Shown: in pieces, positions 6,985 through 13,908 of the stretch
Layout of the letters: each line of letters begins with the position of its first letter
Numbering within the stretch: the stretch's first letter is position 1
Source: Alcanivorax sp. UBA4485
GTDB taxonomy: Bacteria > Pseudomonadota > Gammaproteobacteria > Pseudomonadales > Alcanivoracaceae
Assembly: GCA_002389055.1 (NCBI GenBank)
Contig: DGNT01000004.1
Location: forward strand, 1 to 17,324
Reading direction: 5' to 3'
Length of the DNA: 17,324 nt
The notes under the pieces: generated by a model
The model's database searches: none
The model's input: only the letters and a program-made list of their open reading frames with translations
What the model was told of the DNA's origin: nothing
Program-made: the position numbers and the translations under genes

Positions 6985-8622
6985 ATGCGTAATCTAATAA
7001 TCTCATTCATTGTGGCTTCAGGGCTTCTCTCCGGCGTGGCGTTCGGCGCCGACGACGTGATGACGCCGCGCATCATCGGTGGCGATCCGGTGCCCACGGC
7101 GCGCAGCTGGATGGCGGAAATCGAGATCGGCAGCGCCAGCTACGGGTACACCCGTTGCGGCGGCGCCCTGGTGGCACCGCGCTGGGTGCTCACCGCTGCC
7201 CACTGCGTGGACGGTTACGCCGCCGGGGACCTGTACGTGTCCCTGGGGCACCTGAACCGCCACGAACAGGCCCCGGAGCGGCTGGCGGTGCGTTCGGTGC
7301 GGGTCCACGAGGGCTACCGCAGCGGCGTTTACCACAATGACCTGGCGCTGCTGGAATTGTCGTCGAACTCCCGGCTGGCGCCGCTGGATCTGGCCAAAGC
7401 GGATGAAATGAAGGCGCTGCGCGCCGGTTCCTCGGATGAAGCGCTGGTGGCGCTGGGTTGGGGACAAACCGAAACCAGCAGCATGTCCGATACGCTGCAG
7501 CAGGCCGGTCTCGACTATGTGTCGCCGCAACAGTGCGGCGCCTACTGGAATAGTCTGATCAGCGGCCAGATCTGCGCCGCGGAACGCAACCCCGTTAACG
7601 GCACCAATCAGGACACCTGCCGGGGCGACAGCGGCGGCCCGCTGATCTTCCAGCAGGACGGACGCACCTGGCTGGTGGGCGTGACCAGCTACGGCACCGA
7701 ACGGTGCGCGTCCGGCGTGCCGGCGGTCTATACCCGGGTGAGCGCCTACCTGGGCTGGATCGAGAGCACCTCCGCCGGCGCCATGGTGGACCTGTACAGC
7801 GAATCCGAGGGCGAAAGCCTCTACACCGGGCCCGGCCGGGCGCTGTCCCTGGATACCCGGGTCAGCAACCTCAGCCTGGTCAATGACGCCCGCCAGGTGG
7901 GCATCCGGATCCACCACAAAAGCGGCCTGCGGGTCAGCGCCGATGACCTGCAGTGCACGTCCCGCAGCGGCTACACCGATTGCGTGGGTGGGGCGGAACT
8001 GTCCACCGGCGCGGTCAGCAGCAGCCACCGTCTGTGGCTGATCCCCACCCAAGGCGGCACGTTCACCGACCGGGTCACGGTGACCCCGATCAGTGACAGC
8101 CACGACTATTACAGCGCGGACACCGAGCAGTTCTCGCCCGTATTCAGCGACGTGCCGGACATGACACTGGAAGCCACCGCCACCCGTAGCGGCGGCACCG
8201 TCTCGGTACGCGCGGAGATCACCAACCAGGCGCAGCATCGCGACGCCTATAACGCCTGGGCAAGCTTCCAGGTGCCCGCCGGCTGGGATTACGACAGCCT
8301 GCCGGCGGGCTGCACCGACACCCAGCCGGTGCGGTGCGATCTGGGCGATCTGGCGCGCGGCGAAACCCGTACTCTGAGCCTGGCGTTGACCGGCGAGGGC
8401 AGCGGCCGGGTGTTCCTGGACGCGGGCGCCGCCAATGGGGATTTTCCCGCCGGTGATACCCGCTCCTTCGTGACCCCGGCGGCGGCCGGCCAGGAAAGCA
8501 GCCGTGGCAGCGACACCGGCGGCTCCGGTGGCGGCGGCGGTGGTGGCGCCGGTGACTGGGGCTGGTTGAGCCTGCTGGTGCTGGCGGGGCTGGCGCGCGG
8601 CGGCCGGCGGCTGTGGGCCTAG
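6985..8622 (+). CDS. Secreted trypsin-like serine protease with GlyGly-CTERM sorting tail
   Basis: This 545-residue protein has a signal peptide (about residues 1-22), a short propeptide and an activation site at Arg29-Ile30 (MTPR then IIGG). The S1-family catalytic triad is His73 (TAAHC), Asp119 (NDLALL) and Ser216 (GDSGGP). Asp210 is six residues before the serine, the position that gives trypsin its preference for cleavage after Lys or Arg. After the protease domain (to about 260) comes about 250 residues of likely beta-sandwich repeats. The end is a Gly-rich linker, a short hydrophobic stretch (WGWLSLLVLAGLA) and basic GGRR, which is the GlyGly-CTERM layout handled by rhombosortase after type II secretion, as for Vibrio VesB. 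The start has AGGCGGG upstream. Its stop shares CTAG with a convergent gene. Confidence 0.92.
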   Translation: MRNLIISFIVASGLLSGVAFGADDVMTPRIIGGDPVPTARSWMAEIEIGSASYGYTRCGGALVAPRWVLTAAHCVDGYAAGDLYVSLGHLNRHEQAPERLAVRSVRVHEGYRSGVYHNDLALLELSSNSRLAPLDLAKADEMKALRAGSSDEALVALGWGQTETSSMSDTLQQAGLDYVSPQQCGAYWNSLISGQICAAERNPVNGTNQDTCRGDSGGPLIFQQDGRTWLVGVTSYGTERCASGVPAVYTRVSAYLGWIESTSAGAMVDLYSESEGESLYTGPGRALSLDTRVSNLSLVNDARQVGIRIHHKSGLRVSADDLQCTSRSGYTDCVGGAELSTGAVSSSHRLWLIPTQGGTFTDRVTVTPISDSHDYYSADTEQFSPVFSDVPDMTLEATATRSGGTVSVRAEITNQAQHRDAYNAWASFQVPAGWDYDSLPAGCTDTQPVRCDLGDLARGETRTLSLALTGEGSGRVFLDAGAANGDFPAGDTRSFVTPAAAGQESSRGSDTGGSGGGGGGGAGDWGWLSLLVLAGLARGGRRLWA

Positions 8623-9446
8623 CCGTCCACCACGGACAGGTGGCGTTTGCGCTGCTCCGGCGCCAGGGCGCCGGCGTTGCCTTTCCAGGGCAGGGCGCCG
8701 AAACCGGTGGGCACTTTGTCGAGCAGGTAGGGCGCCTTGATCACATCGAAGTAGGGGGAGTGATCGAAGTCGGCGGCGTGGAACACCCGCGGCTGCAAAC
8801 GCAGCAGCCGGGAACCCGGGTCGCCGGGTTCCTTGACCAGAGGGTGCACGGGAAACTGGATAAAGGCGAAGGCCTCGCCCACGGCGGTACCGGCGATGGC
8901 CCGCAACAGATCGTTGGCCCAGCGGTTGAGCAGCCGCCGGCGGGCATGGCGTGCCAGGGTGCGCCAGGGCAGTAACCACAGCAGCGCCAGGGTGCTCCAG
9001 GTGTGCTGGGTACCGGTGCCCACGCGGCTGATGGCGAAGCGCAACGCGTCCTGGCATTCCGCCTCGGACAGATTCTGTGCCCGGCAAACCCGCAGGTGCA
9101 GATCGTGGAGGTTGCTCAGATCGCGAACGCAGAGCCCGCGCTCCAGGCTGGCGTCGAGCACCATCTGGGTGTCCGGACGGCAGGGCAGGTAGTCCGCCAG
9201 CAGCGAGCGCAGGGCCGGGTCCGCCACTTCATGGGGGCGGCCGATGTACAAGAGCACGCGGGAAAAGCGGCTGCCGGTGAGCACCTTCAAGCGCCGGTCC
9301 AGGCGGCTGTCGCCGTCCACCAGCAGCACATCACAGGGGCGTAGCTGGGCGCGCTGGCTTTCCAGGTCGCCGAGCGGCCAATCGGAACAGTCCGGCTGTC
9401 GCTGGAGACGTTCACAGAGCCATTGGTAGAGTCGCTGGGTATTCAT
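8619..9446 (-). CDS. YiiX/permuted NlpC-P60-like protein, probably catalytically inactive
   Basis: This 275-residue protein resembles the permuted papain-like YiiX/YaeF (NlpC/P60) group, often annotated as lipo-like proteins in Pseudomonas. The N-terminal region has RPCDVLLVDGDSRLDRRLKVLTGS, and the C-terminal region has FHAADFDHSPYFDVIKAPYL, both as I remember them from the family. Active relatives have Ser-His in a motif like TWSHAALYVG and Cys-Ser in AICSTLIAQAF. Here these read FSRVLLYIG (Arg63) and AIAGTAVGEAF (Ala185, Gly186), so both catalytic residues appear lost. No signal peptide is seen. It starts nine bases after the aminotransferase stop, so the two form an operon. It ends within a CTAG shared with the convergent protease gene. 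A binding or structural role is inferred only. Confidence 0.7.
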   Translation of the reverse strand: MNTQRLYQWLCERLQRQPDCSDWPLGDLESQRAQLRPCDVLLVDGDSRLDRRLKVLTGSRFSRVLLYIGRPHEVADPALRSLLADYLPCRPDTQMVLDASLERGLCVRDLSNLHDLHLRVCRAQNLSEAECQDALRFAISRVGTGTQHTWSTLALLWLLPWRTLARHARRRLLNRWANDLLRAIAGTAVGEAFAFIQFPVHPLVKEPGDPGSRLLRLQPRVFHAADFDHSPYFDVIKAPYLLDKVPTGFGALPWKGNAGALAPEQRKRHLSVVDG

Positions 9447-9455
9447 GGCGTGATC

Positions 9456-10565
9456 CTACAGTAGCGCCACAGCGCGATCCATGACCGAATAGTCAGTATA
9501 GAAGTGGGGCGAGAAACGCACGCCACCGCCCCGTTCCGCGCACACCACACCGCCGGCCTGCAGCCGCGCCCGGGTGTCCGACGGCGCTTCATCCGCCAGC
9601 CGGAAGGTGACGATGCCGGCGCGCCGCTCGGCCTGCGCCGGGCTGAGCACCTCGGCGCCGCGCTGGCGCAGGGCGTCGTCCAGATAGGCGATTCGTTCCG
9701 CCAGGGCCTGCTCGACGGTGTCCATGCCCAGTTCCTGGAACAAGGACAGAGAGGCGTCCAGGGCATGGGCGCCGAGCATGTTCGGGCTGCCGCATTCAAA
9801 GCGGCGCGCGTCCTCGGCCACCCGCCAGCCGGTCTGGCTGTAGTCTCCGGCGTTGGCGATCATATGCCAGCCGAACTGCCGCAGGCGCAGGCGCTCGCGG
9901 ACCGCCGGCCGGCAGTAGAACAGTGCCAGGCCCTCCGGGCCGAGCATCCATTTATGGCCGTCGGCGACCACGAAGTCCGCGTACACGGCGCCGCTGTCGA
10001 AGCGTACCGCGCCCAGGCTCTGGATCGCGTCCACGCAGAACAGCACGCCGCTGTCCCGGCAGGCGCGGCCCACCGGCGCCAGATTCAGGCGGATGCCGCT
10101 GCCGTACTGCACCGAGGACAGCGATACCAGCCGGGTGCGTTCGCCGATGGCGTCGATGACCCGCTGCTCCGCGTCCGGGCCGCTGACGTCCACTTCCACC
10201 ACTTCCACGCCCTGGTCGGCGAGGGCCTGCCAGGGAATCCGGTTGGACGGGAACTCCTGGTCGCTGATCACCACCTGATCGCCGGCCCGCCAGTCCAGCC
10301 CCTGGGCGATCACCGACAGACCCTCGGAGGTGTTCTTGAGCAGCGCCACGTCCGCCGGCGCCACATTGATCAGCCAACCCAGGCGCTCGCGCAGACGCTG
10401 TTCCACGCGGGCCCATTGCGGGTAGTCGCGAGCGCCCAGATGGATATTCTGGTCGGCGAAGGCGGCCACCGCGTCGCGGGTACGGCGGGGCCAGGGGGCC
10501 ACGGCGGCGTGGTTGAGATACAGCACCTCGTCGTGCAACGGAAATTCCGCTTTCAGGTCGACCAT
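9456..10565 (-). CDS. Class V aminotransferase (PLP-dependent, cysteine-desulfurase-like fold)
   Basis: This 369-residue cytoplasmic enzyme belongs to the class V aminotransferase superfamily, which includes cysteine desulfurases, isopenicillin-N epimerases and kynureninase-like enzymes. The PLP lysine is Lys205 in VVADGHKWMLGPEG, and Asp179 in FCVDAIQSLG is placed to contact the PLP ring nitrogen. Substrate-loop motifs include NHAAVAPWP near the N-terminus and NTSEGLSVIAQGL at about residue 78. No catalytic-cysteine loop of a true desulfurase is evident, so the substrate is unknown. The ATG at 10565 has GGAG about nine bases upstream; the much longer reading frame to 11177 only runs antisense through the regulator gene. 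It is divergent from a TetR gene across 102 bp, which makes it a candidate target of that regulator. Confidence 0.88.
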   Translation of the reverse strand: MVDLKAEFPLHDEVLYLNHAAVAPWPRRTRDAVAAFADQNIHLGARDYPQWARVEQRLRERLGWLINVAPADVALLKNTSEGLSVIAQGLDWRAGDQVVISDQEFPSNRIPWQALADQGVEVVEVDVSGPDAEQRVIDAIGERTRLVSLSSVQYGSGIRLNLAPVGRACRDSGVLFCVDAIQSLGAVRFDSGAVYADFVVADGHKWMLGPEGLALFYCRPAVRERLRLRQFGWHMIANAGDYSQTGWRVAEDARRFECGSPNMLGAHALDASLSLFQELGMDTVEQALAERIAYLDDALRQRGAEVLSPAQAERRAGIVTFRLADEAPSDTRARLQAGGVVCAERGGGVRFSPHFYTDYSVMDRAVALL

Positions 10566-10578
10566 TGCCAGCGCTCCT

Positions 10579-10590
10579 TCAGAATTCTGA
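10579..10590. promoter_or_regulatory. 12-bp perfect palindrome between the aminotransferase and TetR genes
   Basis: TCAGAATTCTGA is a perfect palindrome in the 102-bp gap between the divergent aminotransferase and TetR genes, immediately upstream of the aminotransferase ribosome site. A TACAAT at 10595-10600 on the minus strand could be the -10 element of the aminotransferase promoter, but it has no good -35. A TetR dimer bound here would repress the aminotransferase operon. This is inference from position and symmetry. Confidence 0.35.
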
Positions 10591-10667
10591 CTTGATTGTA
10601 ACCGCCCTGGAGGTAACGTGCAGAGGACGTGGTTATGGTAATCTAGCCCATAAACGAGGAGGTATAG

Positions 10668-11300
10668 ATGGGTGACTTGGAAAAAGCCACGCGTAAGGCG
10701 CAGGAGTTCCGGCAGCGCGAGCAGGAAATTCTCGACGCCGCACTGATTCTGTTTCTGGAACAGGGCGAGGACCGCGTCACGGTGGAGAACATCGCCGACC
10801 GGGTGGGCATTGGCAAGGGCACCATCTATAAGCATTTCGAGACCAAGAACCAGATCTACCTGCTGCTGATGCTGCGTTACGAGGAAGATCTGGCGTCGTT
10901 GTTCCAGGACATTTCCGAATCCGACGACAAGGAAACCCTGGCGCGGGAATACTTCCGCTTCCGAATCAGCGATCCGGCCCGCTACCAGTTGTTCGACCGG
11001 CTGGAAAACAAGGTGATCAAGGATCATGCGGTGCCGGAACTGGTGGATAAGCTGCACCGCATTCGCGAAGCCAATTTCGAGAAGCTCAATCACATCGTCG
11101 AGGCCCGCATCCAGGAAGGTTCCCTGGAGCCGGCGCCCGCCATCTACCATATCTGTTCCGCCTGGGCCCTGGCGCATGGCGCCGTTGCGTTGATGCAGTC
11201 GCCGTTCTACCAGCGCCTGATCGAAGACAAGGACGACTTTCTCGATTTCCTGATCGAGATCGGCATCCGCATGGGCAACAAGGGCCAGCGCGGCAAATAA
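10668..11300 (+). CDS. TetR/AcrR family transcriptional regulator
   Basis: This 210-residue DNA-binding protein has a typical TetR N-terminus: a helix with QEILDAALILFLEQG, then the helix-turn-helix VTVENIADRVGIGKGTIYKHF at about residues 38-57. The remaining roughly 150 residues are all-helical, as expected of a ligand-binding and dimerisation domain. The effector is unknown. The start ATG is preceded by GAGGAGG. It is divergent from the aminotransferase-YiiX-like operon and is followed nine bases later by the DUF1285 gene, so it may control both directions. The shared 102-bp gap contains a perfect 12-bp palindrome. Confidence 0.93.
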   Translation: MGDLEKATRKAQEFRQREQEILDAALILFLEQGEDRVTVENIADRVGIGKGTIYKHFETKNQIYLLLMLRYEEDLASLFQDISESDDKETLAREYFRFRISDPARYQLFDRLENKVIKDHAVPELVDKLHRIREANFEKLNHIVEARIQEGSLEPAPAIYHICSAWALAHGAVALMQSPFYQRLIEDKDDFLDFLIEIGIRMGNKGQRGK

Positions 11301-11309
11301 GGAATTCCG

Positions 11310-11870
11310 ATGACCAAAGCCGATGAATTACTGGCGCTGCTGGAAAAAGCGGACCAGGACGAACAGGGGCTGCCGCCGGTGCACAAGTGGCGGCCGGAAC
11401 GTCAGGACGATATCGATATGCGCATCGCCCGCGACGGCACCTGGTATTACCAGGAATCGCCGATTCAGCGCGAGCGCATGGTCAAGTTGTTCTCCACCAT
11501 TCTGTTGCGCGAAGGCGACGATTATTTTCTGGTCACGCCGGTGGAGAAGCTGCGCATCAAGGTGGACGACGTGCCCTTTGTCGCCACCGACGTGGAGCGC
11601 GTCACCGACGGTGACCGCGAGAAGCTGGTGTTCACCACCAATGTGGGCACCCATGTGGTGGCCGGCGCCCGCCATCCGTTACGGGTGGAAACCGACGCTG
11701 ACAGCGGCGAGCCGGCGCCCTATGTGCATGTGCGTGACAACCTGGAAGCGCTGATCTCGCGCAATATTTTCTACCAGCTGGTGGACTGGGCGCGCCGCGA
11801 AGAGCAGAGCGGCGACACCCGTCTGGTGGTGGATTCCGACGGCGAGACCTTCGCGCTCGGCGCACTCTAG
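11310..11870 (+). CDS. DUF1285 family protein
   Basis: This 186-residue protein matches the DUF1285 family, small cytoplasmic proteins of unknown function common in Pseudomonas and relatives. Characteristic stretches are PPVHKWRPER, DIDMRIARDGTWYYQESPI, RMVKLFSTILLREGDDYFLV, TPVEKLRIKVDDVPFVA and RNIFYQLVDWA near the end. It has no signal peptide or membrane segment. The ATG has AAGGA upstream and lies nine bases after the TetR stop, so the two genes are likely cotranscribed. Its TAG stop is one strand of a CTAG whose other strand ends the convergent ion-channel gene. Nothing in the sequence reveals the biochemical role. Confidence 0.9.
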   Translation: MTKADELLALLEKADQDEQGLPPVHKWRPERQDDIDMRIARDGTWYYQESPIQRERMVKLFSTILLREGDDYFLVTPVEKLRIKVDDVPFVATDVERVTDGDREKLVFTTNVGTHVVAGARHPLRVETDADSGEPAPYVHVRDNLEALISRNIFYQLVDWARREEQSGDTRLVVDSDGETFALGAL

Positions 11871-12706
11871 ATCGCGCCTTCCTCACCGGGCTTGGGCAGG
11901 CCGGTGCCGCACTGCTTGCAGAAGCGCGCGTCCGGGTCGTGGTCGTGGCGGTGGCAGTGCGGGCATTCCCGCTCATAACGCCGGGCCATGTGCGCCTTGG
12001 ACATTTCCGCCGTGACGATGCCGGTGGGCACGGCGATGATGGCGTACCCGGTAATCATCGCCATCGACGCCACCGCCTGCCCCAGCGAGGTTTGCGGCGA
12101 GATGTCGCCGTAGCCGACCGTGGTGACGGTAACGATGGCCCAGTAGATGCTGCGCGGAATGCTGGTGAAGCCGTTGGCCGGGCCTTCCACCACATACATC
12201 AGACTTCCGAAAATAATGATCACCACCACCACGGAAAACATGAAGATGCCGATCTTGCGGCGGGTGCGCACCAGGGTGGCGCCGAGCTCGTTGGCTTCGG
12301 TCATCAGGTGGGCCAGCTTGAGCACCCGGAAAACGCGCAGCACCCGCAGCGCGCGGATGGTGAGCAGATAATTGGCGCCCGGCAAAAACAAGCTGAGGTA
12401 GGTGGGAATGATCGACAACAGGTCGACCACCCCGAAAAAGCTGCGCGCGTACCGCAGCGGCCGGTCGCTGACCCACAGGCGGATCATGTACTCAAGGGTG
12501 AACAGCAGGGTGAAGAACCATTCCGCCCCATACAGCCAGAGGCCGTATTGCTCATGAATGGACTGCACGCTGTCCAGCATTACCGCCGCCACGCTGGCGA
12601 GAATGGCGATGATCAGCAGCTGATCGAAATATTGCCCCGCGGGGGTATCGGTGCCGAAGATGATGTGGCGCCAGCGATCACGCAGGGAGAGAGCGTCCGA
12701 ACTCAT
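11867..12706 (-). CDS. Voltage-gated K+ channel (6-TM) with C-terminal zinc ribbon
   Basis: This 279-residue inner-membrane protein is a voltage-gated potassium channel subunit. Membrane segments S1-S6 lie between about residues 29 and 235. S4 carries a regular arginine ladder (TIRALRVLRVFRVLKLAH, about 116-133). The pore has the K+ selectivity filter TVGYGD at 196-201. After S6 a short cytoplasmic tail holds a four-cysteine zinc ribbon (CPHC at 248-251 and CKQC at 263-266, with His residues between them). The ATG at 12706 has GAGG four bases upstream. A longer start at 12769 would run into the -35 box of the divergent promoter, so I reject it. The gene converges on the DUF1285 gene with a four-base overlap. 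The physiological role is not clear. Confidence 0.92.
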   Translation of the reverse strand: MSSDALSLRDRWRHIIFGTDTPAGQYFDQLLIIAILASVAAVMLDSVQSIHEQYGLWLYGAEWFFTLLFTLEYMIRLWVSDRPLRYARSFFGVVDLLSIIPTYLSLFLPGANYLLTIRALRVLRVFRVLKLAHLMTEANELGATLVRTRRKIGIFMFSVVVVIIIFGSLMYVVEGPANGFTSIPRSIYWAIVTVTTVGYGDISPQTSLGQAVASMAMITGYAIIAVPTGIVTAEMSKAHMARRYERECPHCHRHDHDPDARFCKQCGTGLPKPGEEGAI

Positions 12707-12761
12707 GAAACCTCGGGGCCGGGATATTACGAGAAGGCTATTCTGTCTTGTCCGTCGTCCG

Positions 12762-12790
12762 TTGACCACTTAGTCTCTGTTTTATATACG
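12762..12790 (+). promoter_or_regulatory. Sigma70-type promoter of the peroxiredoxin-like gene
   Basis: TTGACC (12762-12767) and TATACG (12785-12790) are separated by exactly 17 bases, matching five and four of six consensus positions. Transcription would start near 12797, about 37 bases before the ATG at 12834. The AT-rich surroundings stand out in this GC-rich window. This is the clearest sigma70 promoter I found here. Confidence 0.7.
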
Positions 12791-12833
12791 AATAAAAAAC
12801 TGTTTGCTGTACCGCACCGCTTGAGGGGGGATC

Positions 12834-13691
12834 ATGGCGCGCTTGAAAGCGTTGTTCATTTCGTTGTACCCGTTTGCCGCGTTGTTGATCTGCGCCCACA
12901 CTCTGTGGCTGGGCTGGCGGGACGCGCATTGGGTGTGGATCGGCCCGCTACTGGTGAACGTGCCGATCCTGATCCTGCTGGGCTGGCTGGTCAGCCTGGG
13001 CCCGGCGCGTACCAGCCCGCACCTGCCGCTGGCGACCCTGTGCGCCTGGCTGGGGACGGCGGTGACGCTGCTGGGGACCCTGTCCCTCGGTGATCCGCGC
13101 TGGTTGGCCTGGCTGTATACCGGGCTGGGTCTGCTCGGTCTGTGTGCCTACCTGTTCTGGTACAGCCCGTTGCAGCGCGACGCGGCGGACGGGCCCCGGC
13201 CCGGGCAGTTGCTGCCGCCGCTGGCGTTCCGGGATCTGCAAGGGCGACCGGTGTCCACCACCTCGCTGCACGGGGCACCGGCGGTGATGCTGTTCTTTCG
13301 CGGCAACTGGTGCCCGGTGTGCATGGCCCAGGTGCGCGAGCTGGCCCGGCGCCGCCCGCAACTGGAGAGGCGGGGTGCCCGTATTATCCTGGTCAGCGCC
13401 CAGCCCGGTGCCCGCACCGGCCGGCTCGCCGCCCGCCTGGGGGTGCCGATGGAGTGGTGGGTGGACCCGCAACTGGACGCGGCCCGCCAACTGCGCATTC
13501 TCGACCCTGGCGGCACGCCACTGGGGCTGGAACTGTTCGGCTACCCCTCGGACACCGTTCTGCCCACGGTGCTGATCACCGACGCCCGCGGGGAGATTTG
13601 TTACGTCGACCTGGCCGACAACTACCGGGTGCGCCCGGAACCCGCCACCTTTCTTCGGGTGCTGGACACCATGGTGCCCACGCCGCGCTAG
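12834..13691 (+). CDS. Membrane-anchored peroxiredoxin-like (AhpC/TSA redoxin) protein
   Basis: This 285-residue protein has four predicted N-terminal membrane segments (about residues 4-28, 33-56, 64-85 and 88-110), followed by a redoxin domain. The active-site stretch FFRGNWCPVCMAQVREL has Cys160 and Cys163, a CxxC pattern found in peroxiredoxin-like and thioredoxin-fold families. The domain continues with RIILVSAQPG and PTVLITDARGEICYVDLADNYRVRP, as in AhpC/TSA proteins. It probably reduces peroxides or exchanges disulfides at the inner membrane; if the N-terminus is cytoplasmic, the catalytic domain is cytoplasmic too, but the topology is not certain. The start has GAGGGGGG upstream, and a good promoter lies 44 bp before it. 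It is divergent from the K+ channel gene. Confidence 0.85.
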   Translation: MARLKALFISLYPFAALLICAHTLWLGWRDAHWVWIGPLLVNVPILILLGWLVSLGPARTSPHLPLATLCAWLGTAVTLLGTLSLGDPRWLAWLYTGLGLLGLCAYLFWYSPLQRDAADGPRPGQLLPPLAFRDLQGRPVSTTSLHGAPAVMLFFRGNWCPVCMAQVRELARRRPQLERRGARIILVSAQPGARTGRLAARLGVPMEWWVDPQLDAARQLRILDPGGTPLGLELFGYPSDTVLPTVLITDARGEICYVDLADNYRVRPEPATFLRVLDTMVPTPR

Positions 13692-13843
13692 CCGCGGTGC
13701 TGGCACTGCCGTACCTCCCGGCCGTTCTCCGGTAAACAAAGGTTTCCGGGAATCGCGCCGGATAACCGTTCGATTACCACCGCTACGCTTTATTACATAC
13801 CCGCAACGGCGTGCATCTACATCGCTTTGCACACCCCTTCCAT

Positions 13844-13882
13844 AGTCGCTGAGTCAGCCTCCATTTCGGGGGCACAGCGACT
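13844..13882 (+). promoter_or_regulatory. Long stem-loop in the leader of the repeat lipoprotein gene
   Basis: AGTCGCTG (13844-13851) and CAGCGACT (13875-13882) form a perfect 8-bp stem. Inside it GCCTCC (13857-13862) pairs with GGGGGC (13868-13873) with one G-U, leaving a five-base loop. No T run follows, so it is not a terminator. It ends 12 bases before the GGGAGGGG ribosome site of the TTG-started lipoprotein gene, a position suited to controlling mRNA stability or translation. In the rest of the 217-bp gap I find no gene and only weak promoter-like sequences around 13769-13800. Confidence 0.5.
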
Positions 13883-13908
13883 AAGAAGTAAAATGGGAGG
13901 GGTAAACC

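Noticed and set aside
7018..9087. 689-codon open frame antisense to the protease and overlapping the YiiX-like gene
   Set aside because: It is opposite a protease with a full catalytic triad; long antisense frames are expected in GC-rich DNA.
9504..10595. 363-codon open frame antisense to the aminotransferase
   Set aside because: The minus-strand frame has the PLP-lysine motif and a ribosome site; this one has neither.
10566..11177. Extended N-terminus of the aminotransferase up to 11177
   Set aside because: The extra 204 codons are antisense to the TetR gene, and a good start with a ribosome site exists at 10565.
11939..13093. 384-codon open frame antisense to the K+ channel
   Set aside because: It covers the TVGYGD channel gene and the promoter of the redoxin gene, and has no coherent protein features.
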